The translations under genes were made by a program, and so were the position numbers. Shown here piece after piece: positions 12,420 to 20,794 of a stretch of DNA of 23,300 nucleotides (its first letter is position 1; each line of letters begins with the position of its first letter). The DNA comes from a virus. The stretch lies in the IMG/VR virus record IMGVR_UViG_3300045146_000513, positions 1 through 23,300 of that record; one strand, given 5' to 3'. The notes below the pieces were generated by a model. The model ran no database searches. It had not been told where the DNA came from and saw nothing but the letters and a program-made list of their open reading frames with translations.

Positions 12420-13102
12420 CACAGGTGAATCGCTGTGGGGTCCGACTCCCTTTTCCTGGAGGTGTTCTCCAGGGGCACCATGCCCGGGGACGTGCTCGGT
12501 TTAGGACGGGCGAGCGGCCGTACCCGCTTTAGGGCGGGCTTGCTGGGATCTCTTTACCCAGGATCCCTTGGGGCACACCTTCGAGTGTGCCTCTACACAA
12601 GGGAGGGCCATTCCCTTGTGGGTGGTATTGCAGACCCCCTCTGCCTCCACCGTCCCGTTTCGTGCACGGGACAACACGCCCTGCTCTGCACCTTCTCGTC
12701 CTTGCAGGAGGACTACCCAGATTGCTTGTCTTGGCTCTGGGAGCCACACCAGTCCTGTCCAGGGTTCAGGCTCAGAGGCTCCTACCGTGCAGGGCGGTAG
12801 TGCGAGCGCCTCTAGGTCCTTTGCCCACAAGGATTCTACTGCTGGTGTGCTTGGCAGTAGCCGTCCTTCCCTTCCCCGCTGTTCTCTTCTCGGGGCTGGG
12901 GTTCCAGGGAGGTGATGGCTCCACTTCCCTGGGCCTCTTGCCTGAAGAAGTCCAGTGGGTCCAGGTCTCCAGGTTGGCGAGTCCTGGAGAGGTGGTAGGA
13001 CTGGCGACTCTTTCTTAAGGGATTAGGTGAGATGCTGAGTCTTGAACTCTCACCAGGGAGGAGGTGCCTCTTCTTCCCTTTAAGAGGGGGTTCAGTTGCC
13101 AC
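12355..13102 (-). ncRNA. candidate large structured non-coding RNA
   Basis: About 750 bases without a credible ORF but with stem-loops almost end to end. Examples: CCCCACAG/CTGTGGGG (12417-12440), CCTGGAG/CTCCAGG (about 12455-12473), GGGCA/TGCCC (12473-12485), two adjacent hairpins with the same loop CCTAAA (about 12494-12537), GGGATC/GATCCC (about 12545-12567), GGCACAC/GTGTGCC (about 12572-12591), ACAAGGGA/TCCCTTGT (about 12597-12619), GTCCCGT/ACGGGAC (about 12652-12672), CTGCA/TGCAG, GGCTC/GAGCC, AGAGGC...GCCTCT enclosing CTACCG/CGGTAG (about 12774-12813), CTACTG/CAGTAG (12836-12860), CCAGGGA/TCCCTGG (about 12904-12932) and GGTGAG/CTCACC (about 13026-13054). Minus transcription is favoured by the terminator at 12347-12419. 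Size and ornate folding recall phage RNAs such as GOLLD or ROOL, but I cannot assign a family. Confidence 0.5.
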
Positions 13103-13118
13103 CCATTGAAATAAAAGG
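13103..13118 (-). promoter_or_regulatory. motif copy 2: CCATTGAAATAAAAGG
   Basis: A duplicate of the motif at 12340-12356, 763 bases away. It marks the other border of the structured interval. On the minus strand it follows a weak stem GGAG/CTCC with ACCCGGGT inside. Confidence 0.45.
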
Positions 13119-13180
13119 AGGAGTTTACCCGGGTGGGCTCCGAAAGATGGTACTCTTCCCAAGCCCATCACACCACCACC

Positions 13181-13260
13181 CCTTTCCTCGCACATTTCAC
13201 AGTTTTTCTTGTCCTTTCCTCGCACATTTGTCTTTCTTTTTGCCCTCTGCTTGCGCATTT
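13181..13260. repeat. three iteron-like repeats, period 31-32 bp
   Basis: CCTTTCCTCGCACATTT occurs perfectly at 13181-13197 and 13213-13229, and in a degenerate form (13 of 17) at 13244-13260. Each is followed by a T-rich spacer. Three regularly spaced sites on about three helical turns suggest binding of an initiator or regulator. An AT-rich block follows directly. Confidence 0.65.
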
Positions 13261-13279
13261 TCTGTATATTTTTTATAGT
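13251..13279 (+). promoter_or_regulatory. sigma70-like promoter for the plus arm
   Basis: TTGCGC (13251-13256), a 17-base spacer, then TATAGT (13274-13279). The -35 box overlaps the third repeat, so a protein bound there could control it. It lies 84 bases before the first plus-strand gene. Confidence 0.55.
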
Positions 13280-13314
13280 CGTGTAGTCTATATTTTTATA
13301 AAAGTGTTTAGGGG

Positions 13315-13320
13315 TATAAT
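13315..13320 (+). promoter_or_regulatory. consensus -10 box TATAAT
   Basis: A perfect TATAAT lies 43 bases before the first plus-strand ATG. No good -35 is seen 17 bases upstream, where the sequence is T-rich, so this may need an activator or be a second, weaker promoter. Confidence 0.4.
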
Positions 13321-13362
13321 GGGGGGGTGGTTAAGTTTTAGGTAGTTTAGGAGTTTAGGGAG

Positions 13363-13599
13363 ATGGATGTATACGAGGTAAGCAGGGCATTAGGGGAGGT
13401 AGAGGAGGTAGTAAAGGGGGTAGGGAGGTGGCATTATTACAGGTATCGGTATTTAGTAGATGGGAGTGAGTTAGGGGAGGGGTGCAAGTATGCGCGGGTG
13501 ACGCGGGATTTAGGTTCTAGGGAGGAGGAGGAGTTAAGGGAATGGGTAAGAGGGTTAGTAGAGCGGTTAGGTTGGGTATTAAGGGAGTTAGGTGGGTAA
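13363..13599 (+). CDS. small charged protein (78 aa), first gene of the packaging arm
   Basis: TAGGAG lies nine bases before the ATG at 13363. The protein is highly charged: an N-terminal helix MDVYEVSRALGEVEEVVKG, a beta-like middle WHYYRYRYLVDGSE, and a C-terminal helix REEEELREWVRGLVERLGWVLRELG. This helix-strand-helix layout fits a small DNA- or protein-binding unit, but no family is recognised. Its coding strand is strikingly poor in C and rich in G, with TTA, GTA and AGG codons, unlike the minus arm. It is followed by a 72-base gap to the next gene. Confidence 0.7.
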   Translation: MDVYEVSRALGEVEEVVKGVGRWHYYRYRYLVDGSELGEGCKYARVTRDLGSREEEELREWVRGLVERLGWVLRELGG

Positions 13600-13671
13600 G
13601 GGACATTGCAGTAGGGTTGTATGTGGTTGGGTATTTATTTATCATGGTTTTAGTATTCATGTGGGTCTGCG

Positions 13672-14463
13672 ATGGGCGTGGATGCAGCGAGTGAAGAGCT
13701 AGTAGGGTTGGAGTTAGTACCGACTCGGGGGGAGGCCATAGCGCGGGTATGTGAGGAGGGGGAGGAGTATCGGGCGTATTTAGGGAGGATACCGATTGAG
13801 AAGTTGAGGCGGATACAGTTATCGAACAGGAGGATGAGTACTGGGGTACATGCGGTAGCGCCGATGGTATGTTTAGGGCCGAAGCGGTGTTTATTTATGG
13901 TGAACTGTCCGTTATCGGAGTATGATGTAGAGGTTGGGGAGGTACGAGGGGGTGAGTTGAGGGATTATCCGATAGGGCAGCAGTGTGTAGTGGAGAGGAT
14001 GTTTATCAGGCAGAGGACGATTGAGTACATACAGTATTTAGAGGTAGATCCGTCCAATCCTGTAGAGAAGGCGATAGTAGATGAGTTAGCGATATTAGAT
14101 TTATACAAGTACAGGGCGGCGGCCATTCTTGCCATTGGGGACAAGCAGGGGCAAGGGCAGGATTTTACGGTGACGAACACCATTGGGTTCAATGAGGAGG
14201 GGAAGGCGGCGACTGTTACGGTATTGCATCCGGTTTTTGATGCGATGGATCGGATAGAGAAGCGGAAGATGCAGTGGTTAGACAGGTTGATGCAGACGAG
14301 GAAGTCACGTGCGGAGTTTTTAGAGAGGATAGGGAAGGGTCAAGACAGCAAGATCATGGATGAGATTCAGAAGTTACGAGTAGCGATTGAGGGGTTGAAG
14401 GAGGGGGATCCTGTAGTGATGGATGTACCTGCAGAGGAAGTTTTACTTGAAGGAGCCTTGTAG
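13672..14463 (+). CDS. candidate terminase small subunit or packaging accessory protein (263 aa)
   Basis: The ATG at 13672 (MGVDAASEELVG) has only a weak purine-rich upstream site. The protein shows a cysteine cluster C-x5-C-x5-C (MVCLGPKRCLFMVNCPL, about residues 66-82), then YPIGQQCVVERMFI (about 100-113), a helical region LEVDPSNPVEKAIVDELAILDLYKYRA and a long coiled C-terminus (MDRIEKRKMQWLDRLMQTRKSRAEF). Proteins with such a cysteine group and a PIG-x-x-C motif lie ahead of TerL in other large phages, from memory, so a TerS or packaging role is reasonable. The cysteines may bind zinc. It ends exactly at the GTG of the next gene. Function is inferred from position and pattern. Confidence 0.6.
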   Translation: MGVDAASEELVGLELVPTRGEAIARVCEEGEEYRAYLGRIPIEKLRRIQLSNRRMSTGVHAVAPMVCLGPKRCLFMVNCPLSEYDVEVGEVRGGELRDYPIGQQCVVERMFIRQRTIEYIQYLEVDPSNPVEKAIVDELAILDLYKYRAAAILAIGDKQGQGQDFTVTNTIGFNEEGKAATVTVLHPVFDAMDRIEKRKMQWLDRLMQTRKSRAEFLERIGKGQDSKIMDEIQKLRVAIEGLKEGDPVVMDVPAEEVLLEGAL

Positions 14464-17400
14464 GTGCGATATGAGTCTCTGATTCAGGAGGTCACAACCA
14501 GGCTTACTGGTGGTGGTGGGATTCTGGACATAGAGACTTTGGGGTTAGAGCGGGGCTCTTACATTCATCAGATAGCTTTAAGGATGGGTCAGAGGACTCA
14601 TGTTTGGAAGCCTGCGCCGAACTATGTAGTTTCCAGGCCTTATCAGTTACAGGATGTAGTAGGGTTTGCGTCTTCAGCGTGGGATGTACATGAGAGGCTA
14701 GCTGTATTAGGGGAGATAGAGAGGGTTACTGGGCAGAGGGTTACGGAGCGGGATGTAGTTACGGCGCATGTTTTACTGAAGACTGGGAGGATTGGTGTAG
14801 CGGAGGATGTTGGGGTAGTAGCGCAGAGGGTGATGTCTACTCCTTGGGAGGAGACGGTAGGGTTATTAGGGGAAGTGGATCCTTGGTTAGCGGAGAAGAT
14901 AAGGGGTGGAGTGTATAGTTGGTTACCGGACAGGGGGGGTGTAGTTGTAGACAGGGAGGCGGCGGGGCTTCTTTCGAGGTTAGAGAGGGAGGCTGGGAGG
15001 CCGGTTTCTCTTTATTATCAGCAGGAGATGGGGGAGATTCTTCGGCCTGGTGGGGAGTTGGCCAGTTTATTGGGGGAGGGGCCGGTTTGGATTCATGGAG
15101 CGCAGTTTGAGGCGAAGCAGTTTGGGGCTCAGGTAGCTGCTATTGGAGAGCAGAATGTAGGGATTCGTCAGGCTCTCTCGTGGACCAACCCGAAGTCTCC
15201 GGACATGTTCTATGTCACGGGGCCTGAGGTAAACGTTGCCAGGACAGAGGCGGTTCTGTCGGGGGACTGGACTGGAGTCTGGAAGGCTTATCTGGCTCAT
15301 ACAGGGAAGGGAGATGTAAGGGATATAATCGATCTGCTGAGAGCCGGGCAGTCTTATGCCAGGAAACTTGGGTATTTGAGAGGTGGGGCCGAGGGCAAGT
15401 TCACATCTCTTTCTGCAGATGTGAACTACAGGCTTGCTCAGTTGATTTACGAGGGGAATGCCGGGGCCCTTGCCCAGAGAGAGTCTCACCTTGCCCATGT
15501 AGACGTGAACTGGGAAGAGTACATCAGGAACCGAGCCATTGAGCAGAACTGGGCCATGCAGCAAGTGGCGGAGAACACGGCAACTGGAAGACAGCTTCTG
15601 GATGATGCTCTGAGGAAGAGAGGGCCGCTATGGAATGCAGGAAGGCACTTTGCGGCTTTAGAGGAGGTGAATCGGGTTTCTGTAGAGCAGAACTTACTGA
15701 AGCGTTTAGATCGTATGTTTCAGAATTTTGCTCAGGCCGGGGTTACGAGGGAGACGGTAGCCTCTTTCAGGTCGAGGGTTGATTTAAGGAGCAGGGCTGG
15801 GCAGGAAGTAGAGTCGGCTATTTCCTTGCAGGAGAGGCAGACCTTTACTTCTTGGGATCGGGCGTGGGCCTTCATCAGGGCTGATCAGCAGTATGCGGGG
15901 GTTGATGTAGAGAGGGTTCATCGGGAGTATCAGGAAGAGATGATGAGGCGGGGGTGGATGGCTGCCGGTCCTGCAGGAACAGAGCTCAGGGCTTCTGGAG
16001 TTCCGGGATCGGCAGCCTATGTAAGGGAGAGGGCGGAGGCTCTAGACGAGGCATTGATATCGAGGGTTCAGAGGAATGTTTCCCTATGGGAGAGGGACGT
16101 AGCTGCGAGGGCCTCTAGAAGGATTTCTGGGTTCTGGGACATTCCCTGGGGGAATGTAGGAAAGGGGGTGGCGGCCCTAGCTCTCTCCTCTCTGGTAGTG
16201 GCTGGAGGGATTGTGCTTTCAGGGAGAGGGAAGCCCAAGTTGCCTCCTTCTCTCAGGACTGTCTCTTATGAGAAGTGGCTTGCCTCTCAGGGGCAGTTTT
16301 ATGGGAACAGGGATCTCCAGGAGACAGGTAGTGAGGGGATGTCTGTAGGAGGCATTTCTGAGTTCCAGAGGCGTGCCCTTACAGACTTTGGTTCTCCCTA
16401 TCGGGGGCCTTGGGGTTCAAATCAGGTACTGACTGATCAGGCTCTGTTGCAGGAGAGAGAGAGATATCTCCGGGAGGTCTATGGAGTCACCCACTTCGAT
16501 CCTGTAAGTGGGATCTTCTCTGGGATCAGGAACCTGTACTCGTTCAGTGGGAGAGTCCTGCATCGGTACATCAGAGAGGGAGCGAGACCTGCCAATGCTG
16601 CTGACTTCGGATTAAGGGGTACAGGACTTTTTCAGATCGATCTCTCCAAGGGTGACTGGCAGGTAACGGCAGAGGATGCTGACACGATTGTGGTGAAGAA
16701 GGGAGGGGTTCCTGGTCTGCTCCACAGTCTCCTGGGAGGGAACAAGGGGTTTGCCTTCCGGTTGGCTGGAATTGACTCTCCAGAGGTCTACCACCCTGGG
16801 AGATGGAGGACTCCGCAGCCTTATGCAGAGGAAGGGCGGGATGCCTTCAGAGCCATGATTGAGGCTGGGAATCTTCAGTTGGTATTTCAGCCTTCGGAGA
16901 TTACCTATGGGCGGCAATTAGGTGTCTTGTTTGGGGCAGGCAAGGATCTGAACAAGGAGCTAGTGAGGCGAGGGCTTGCGGCTTCTCTTCCCTTCAAGAC
17001 CACGAATCAGCCCATGGCCAACTATGCAGCCATTGGTGGTATTGAGTCCAGGGCTTTTGCCAATCAGAGAGGGATGTGGTCCCAGCCCTTCTGGCAGGCT
17101 TACCATGATGTAGCAGAGACATTTGGGGAGAGGATTACTTTCAACACTCTGGCCAATGCCGGGTCTCTAGCTAAGAATGCGACTCTCATGTCTACTGCCT
17201 CCCTGATGTGGGCAGCTCAGGATATGGGTATGTATTCGACGGCAGACCAGATTGCAGCCACCGAGCTGGGGAGGAGGATGAGGGAGGTAGGGATCAAGGG
17301 GGACTACCTGGATCCAGTGATCATAGCCCGGTCAGCCGTTCCCTCCCAGAATGATCACATGCTCAGACTGATGTCTGAGCTCCAGGACTACACAAGGACC

Positions 17401-17643
17401 TCAGGGGAGAACAGGAATAGCTGGATCAAGAAGCGTGGTGGCTTCAGAAACCTGGACAAGACTCTAGTACTTGACTCTCTAGGAACCACCAACAAGGTTT
17501 GGCAGAAGCCTCGGTATGAAGCCTATGAGATCTATGGTACTGAGTTACAGAGGAGACGTGATAGACTTGTGTCCATGCAAGAAGCCCAGCAGAGAGCTAA
17601 CGAGATGATGTTCCAGAGTCCTATTGGCCACACAAGGATGTAG
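14464..17643 (+). CDS. two-nuclease fusion protein: N-terminal DEDDh exonuclease, C-terminal thermonuclease (SNase) domain, 1059 aa
   Basis: The GTG start follows the previous stop directly, with GAAGGAG nine bases upstream. Domain 1 (about 18-350) has exonuclease motif I as ILDIETLGL (D22, E24), motif II as IHGAQFEAKQF (211-220, Glu in place of the usual Asp) and motif III as HLAHVD (H342, D347), so a DEDDh 3'-5' exonuclease fold is likely. Residues 360-560 are helical, and one hydrophobic helix lies at about 568-586. Domain 2 (about 720-880) matches staphylococcal nuclease: FRLAGIDSPE (R766, D771, E774) and YGRQLGVLF (R817), all key residues kept, then DLNKELVRRGLAA. SNases cut DNA or RNA with calcium. 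The gene sits between the putative TerS and TerL with a membrane-like protein, suggesting an injected or virion protein acting on host DNA; this is inference. Base composition changes along the gene. Confidence 0.85.
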   Translation: MRYESLIQEVTTRLTGGGGILDIETLGLERGSYIHQIALRMGQRTHVWKPAPNYVVSRPYQLQDVVGFASSAWDVHERLAVLGEIERVTGQRVTERDVVTAHVLLKTGRIGVAEDVGVVAQRVMSTPWEETVGLLGEVDPWLAEKIRGGVYSWLPDRGGVVVDREAAGLLSRLEREAGRPVSLYYQQEMGEILRPGGELASLLGEGPVWIHGAQFEAKQFGAQVAAIGEQNVGIRQALSWTNPKSPDMFYVTGPEVNVARTEAVLSGDWTGVWKAYLAHTGKGDVRDIIDLLRAGQSYARKLGYLRGGAEGKFTSLSADVNYRLAQLIYEGNAGALAQRESHLAHVDVNWEEYIRNRAIEQNWAMQQVAENTATGRQLLDDALRKRGPLWNAGRHFAALEEVNRVSVEQNLLKRLDRMFQNFAQAGVTRETVASFRSRVDLRSRAGQEVESAISLQERQTFTSWDRAWAFIRADQQYAGVDVERVHREYQEEMMRRGWMAAGPAGTELRASGVPGSAAYVRERAEALDEALISRVQRNVSLWERDVAARASRRISGFWDIPWGNVGKGVAALALSSLVVAGGIVLSGRGKPKLPPSLRTVSYEKWLASQGQFYGNRDLQETGSEGMSVGGISEFQRRALTDFGSPYRGPWGSNQVLTDQALLQERERYLREVYGVTHFDPVSGIFSGIRNLYSFSGRVLHRYIREGARPANAADFGLRGTGLFQIDLSKGDWQVTAEDADTIVVKKGGVPGLLHSLLGGNKGFAFRLAGIDSPEVYHPGRWRTPQPYAEEGRDAFRAMIEAGNLQLVFQPSEITYGRQLGVLFGAGKDLNKELVRRGLAASLPFKTTNQPMANYAAIGGIESRAFANQRGMWSQPFWQAYHDVAETFGERITFNTLANAGSLAKNATLMSTASLMWAAQDMGMYSTADQIAATELGRRMREVGIKGDYLDPVIIARSAVPSQNDHMLRLMSELQDYTRTSGENRNSWIKKRGGFRNLDKTLVLDSLGTTNKVWQKPRYEAYEIYGTELQRRRDRLVSMQEAQQRANEMMFQSPIGHTRM

Positions 17644-17645
17644 GG

Positions 17646-18557
17646 ATGCCACTGCTTCAGAACATGCTCAACTATGTAGGTGGTGGCTGGCCCATGTCTT
17701 TTGGGGCACATGTGGAGACTGGCTCTGCAGGCATCCTGTCTCCGAGAGGAACCACCTACTTCACTCTAGGCAATATTCCCTTTGCTCATACAGATCTGAC
17801 TCCTGGGAGGTATCTCAGTCCTCCCACGGTACTCACTCAGGCACAGAGCAATGCCATCCTGTTTGGTCCTGAGAATGTGATTGGTGGGAAACAGGTTGCG
17901 ACCTTGGGAGAACACCTTGCCACCATGGCAGGAAGGCCCTGGTACAGGAATGTGCTCGGACCTGCAGGAGCTCTCACTCTTCTTGGGTTCTTTGCCTGGC
18001 AGGGGTCAAAGGGAGAGTTCAGTGAGCATACCGGGTTCCGGGGTGCTCTGGATGCTGTAGTCCAAGACTTTGCGATGAACTCGGCTATCTTGCGGTTCGG
18101 GTTCACAAGGACTGCTGCAGAAACAGGAAAGGTCTTGCTCAGATCCAAGGGGACTCTGTCTCATCTCGGGGTGGGGATAGGAGGTCTTGTCGGGGCTAGT
18201 GCAGGGATGAGTGTCCTGGGAATCCCAGGAGCCTATGCAGGGAGTTACATTGGTGGAGCCATGGTGGCCAATATGGGAAAGATTCTGCCTGTAGCTGCTG
18301 TTGTGGGTGGAGCTGCCATGGTAGGATACGGGTCCTACTCTCTGTTGAAGGCTGGGTATAGGAAGCGGCAGATGTCCAGGCGGATTGACACGGCAGGAGA
18401 CACAGCTGCCTTCCTGACCCAGAACGCCATGACGATGAGGGCAAGGGCTGTATTGGCAATCAGGAGCAGTCAGTTGAATGCCAGGTCAGCACTCTCCCAG
18501 GAGGCGACTTTCATGCACAGTAATCGCAACTACTTCTCTACCTACCGGCAAGCATGA
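17646..18557 (+). CDS. glycine-rich membrane-like virion or ejection protein candidate (303 aa)
   Basis: The ATG at 17646 lies two bases after the previous stop, so the two are cotranslated. After a polar N-terminus the protein has hydrophobic Gly/Ala-rich segments at about 105-122, 180-215 (GVGIGGLVGASAGMSVLGIPGAYAG) and 215-240, followed by a basic helical tail. The end, LNARSALSQEATFMH, resembles tails of internal structural proteins in large phages as I remember them. Such Gly-rich segments occur in phage proteins that enter or cross the host membrane on DNA ejection. It overlaps terL by four bases. Role inferred, not shown. Confidence 0.65.
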   Translation: MPLLQNMLNYVGGGWPMSFGAHVETGSAGILSPRGTTYFTLGNIPFAHTDLTPGRYLSPPTVLTQAQSNAILFGPENVIGGKQVATLGEHLATMAGRPWYRNVLGPAGALTLLGFFAWQGSKGEFSEHTGFRGALDAVVQDFAMNSAILRFGFTRTAAETGKVLLRSKGTLSHLGVGIGGLVGASAGMSVLGIPGAYAGSYIGGAMVANMGKILPVAAVVGGAAMVGYGSYSLLKAGYRKRQMSRRIDTAGDTAAFLTQNAMTMRARAVLAIRSSQLNARSALSQEATFMHSNRNYFSTYRQA

Positions 18558-20794
18558 TCGACCCTTCCGTAAGAGAAGCAGCCAAGAAGGTCCTGTACCA
18601 GATCAACGAGTATGGGATCGAGCACTGTCTCCCAGACGCTCGCCTTCCAGAGGAGATCGTCAAGTACTTCGTAGATAACTACGGGATCAGGGGAGAGCTG
18701 CATCGGACCTGTGTCAACTGCCAGATCAGACAGCTGATCAAGTACGATGGCGAAGAGTCAAGGTTCAAGGTCAAGTGTGCCGGTGTACCTAGGGGAGTCC
18801 CGGGAGCAGCCAGCAAGATCAATGAACTGGCCACAGCCTCTGACATCTCTCCTGAGAGGGCGAAGAAGCTTCTTCTCTCTACAGTGGATCCCGTAGCCTG
18901 GATCGAACTCATGTTCGGGTTTGATGACACAAACCCGAGCTGGCACCTCAGGAGCTATCAGAAGGAGCAACTCCGCTGTAATGCCACAAGATGTGTCATC
19001 CGGCAGAGTAGGCGTTCAGGGAAGACTTTTTGTGTAGCCTACAAGCTTCTGTACCATATCTTCAACATGCGTCTGGCCAGGGGCAGGGATGCTCATGGGA
19101 GGGATGTCTTTTCTGGGCCGGACATCATTGTCATTACTCCCTATCAGAAGCAGTTGGTTACTGTCTTCGAGATGATGGAGAGGGCTCTCAGGCGGAACTC
19201 AGAGTTGATGTCGGAGGTGATCAAGTCCAGTGGTTCCGGCAGTTCTCTCTATACAAAAACTCCCACCTTCAAATATCTCTTCAAGAATGGAGCCACGGTA
19301 GAGGGTTTCGTTTCTGGTGTAGGGGTGAAGTCAGATGGTTCTGGAGGTGGTACCATTCGGTCCAGTGGAGCGCATGTCATCTACCTGGACGAGATGGATC
19401 TCATCTCTGACAGTGTCCTGGACAAGGTGGTCCAGCCGCTGCTGGTTGAGGATCCCAATATCATCTTGATCGGTACCTCGACTCCAATCGGGAAGCATGG
19501 CCGATTCAGGCACTGGTGTCTGGAGAGACCTGACTTCAAGGAGGATTATTTTCCAGGGACGATCCTGGAGCATTGGGATCAGGTAAAGGACGAGATCATA
19601 GCCGAGTCTACGAAAGAGTCATTCGCCATGGAGATCATGGCTCTGTTTGTGGATGCCGGATATGGGGTTTTCAAGCCTACATATGTTTATGCAGCCAGGG
19701 CAGACTATACCTATGAGGAAGCAGAGACGGAGGCCTATGAGTTCTGGAAGCACAGGATGGGGATTGCGGACAGGAAGAACCTGTTGGTTTCCATTGGGAT
19801 CGACTGGAACAAGAATGCAGGTTCTGAGTTCTATGTAATGGGGTTTTCTCCCAGCACGGGGCTTTTCGTTGGGTTAGAGGCGACGAACATTCCAGCCACC
19901 GAGTACTCTGCCGAGGCCTGGAAGGATGAGCTCAGGAGACTCAACTACAAGTGGAAGCCGCAGTGGATCTATGCTGACGAGGGTTACGGACATACAGTCA
20001 TCGAGGATCTGCGGTATGCCTGTCACCAGTTGAGTTTCAAGAAGAGGAAGACTCCCTTCGATGAGGAGACAATCAAGATCAAGGACAGATTGACAGCCTT
20101 CTCCTTCTCCAAGAACATAGAGATCAAGGATCCTGTCACAGGGGAACCGATTCTCAAGCCAGGGAAGGGGTTGCTTGTTGAGAATGCGATTGCCCTACTG
20201 GAAGTCGGCAGGATGAGGATTCCCGAAGAGGACGACATACTGCGGAAACAGCTGCTGAACTACATTGTGGACCACATCAATCCTGCTACCGGGAAGCCCG
20301 TTTACGGGATGGCCAGGGAAAGTGATGGAGACCACAGGCTGGATGCCTTCATGTTGTCACTAGTGGCATTCAAGGTAGAAAACTCTGAGTATGCCGAGAA
20401 TCTGGTGGAGAGTGCCCCAGCCTTTGTGCCTCCCATGCCGTTAGAGCTCAGGAATATTGATCCTGGGGAGGAGCCGGGCAAGATCCTTGAGTACTATAGG
20501 AAGACCATTGGCGGTCCCACGTTGAATGTCTTGAACCTGGTGAGGGGAGGCAATCCTGCTGAGAACAGGGAGATTTTCGCGCAGCAGTTACGGGAGCTTG
20601 GGAGACTGCCTGGGGACAGGAGTCAGGGACGAGGGCTTCCTCCTCGGAGGACTCGTGAGGAACAGTCCTCTGGTGATACCATATTGAGGAAGTTGGTAGG
20701 CTCCAGCTTGAACACCAGTGGTTCAACAATCAAGCATGTTCCTCGGCAGCCGTCCAGAGCAGGGATTCCCCATACCAGCAGGAGACATTTCTGA
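18554..20794 (+). CDS. terL: terminase large subunit (ATPase and nuclease), 746 aa
   Basis: The start overlaps the previous stop (ATGA). The ATPase shows Walker A QSRRSGKT (151-158), Walker B VIYLDE (275-280, with catalytic Glu) and coupling motif GTSTP (307-311). The RNase H-like nuclease has the acidic residues in IGIDWN (D417), YADEGYG (D475) and DGDHRLDAF (D593, D597). The N-terminus holds CVNC (53-56) and C75, a possible zinc site, and the last about 100 residues are a basic, proline-rich tail. It is longer than a typical TerL (450-650 residues) because of these ends. The motor translocates DNA into proheads and cuts concatemers. It is followed by a TGATG junction. Confidence 0.97.
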   Translation: MIDPSVREAAKKVLYQINEYGIEHCLPDARLPEEIVKYFVDNYGIRGELHRTCVNCQIRQLIKYDGEESRFKVKCAGVPRGVPGAASKINELATASDISPERAKKLLLSTVDPVAWIELMFGFDDTNPSWHLRSYQKEQLRCNATRCVIRQSRRSGKTFCVAYKLLYHIFNMRLARGRDAHGRDVFSGPDIIVITPYQKQLVTVFEMMERALRRNSELMSEVIKSSGSGSSLYTKTPTFKYLFKNGATVEGFVSGVGVKSDGSGGGTIRSSGAHVIYLDEMDLISDSVLDKVVQPLLVEDPNIILIGTSTPIGKHGRFRHWCLERPDFKEDYFPGTILEHWDQVKDEIIAESTKESFAMEIMALFVDAGYGVFKPTYVYAARADYTYEEAETEAYEFWKHRMGIADRKNLLVSIGIDWNKNAGSEFYVMGFSPSTGLFVGLEATNIPATEYSAEAWKDELRRLNYKWKPQWIYADEGYGHTVIEDLRYACHQLSFKKRKTPFDEETIKIKDRLTAFSFSKNIEIKDPVTGEPILKPGKGLLVENAIALLEVGRMRIPEEDDILRKQLLNYIVDHINPATGKPVYGMARESDGDHRLDAFMLSLVAFKVENSEYAENLVESAPAFVPPMPLELRNIDPGEEPGKILEYYRKTIGGPTLNVLNLVRGGNPAENREIFAQQLRELGRLPGDRSQGRGLPPRRTREEQSSGDTILRKLVGSSLNTSGSTIKHVPRQPSRAGIPHTSRRHF

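Noticed and set aside
12836-13258. A 140-residue minus-strand frame across the structured interval
   Set aside because: No ribosome-binding site, random-looking composition, and the stretch is filled with stems and regulatory repeats.
13133-13345. A 70-residue hydrophobic plus-strand frame
   Set aside because: Its hydrophobicity comes from T-rich iterons and the AT-rich block; it would cover the promoters of the plus arm.
13600-13697. A short frame coding a hydrophobic helix between the 78- and 263-residue genes
   Set aside because: No proper start codon with a ribosome-binding site, and it overlaps the next gene's start. It could be real but support is too thin.
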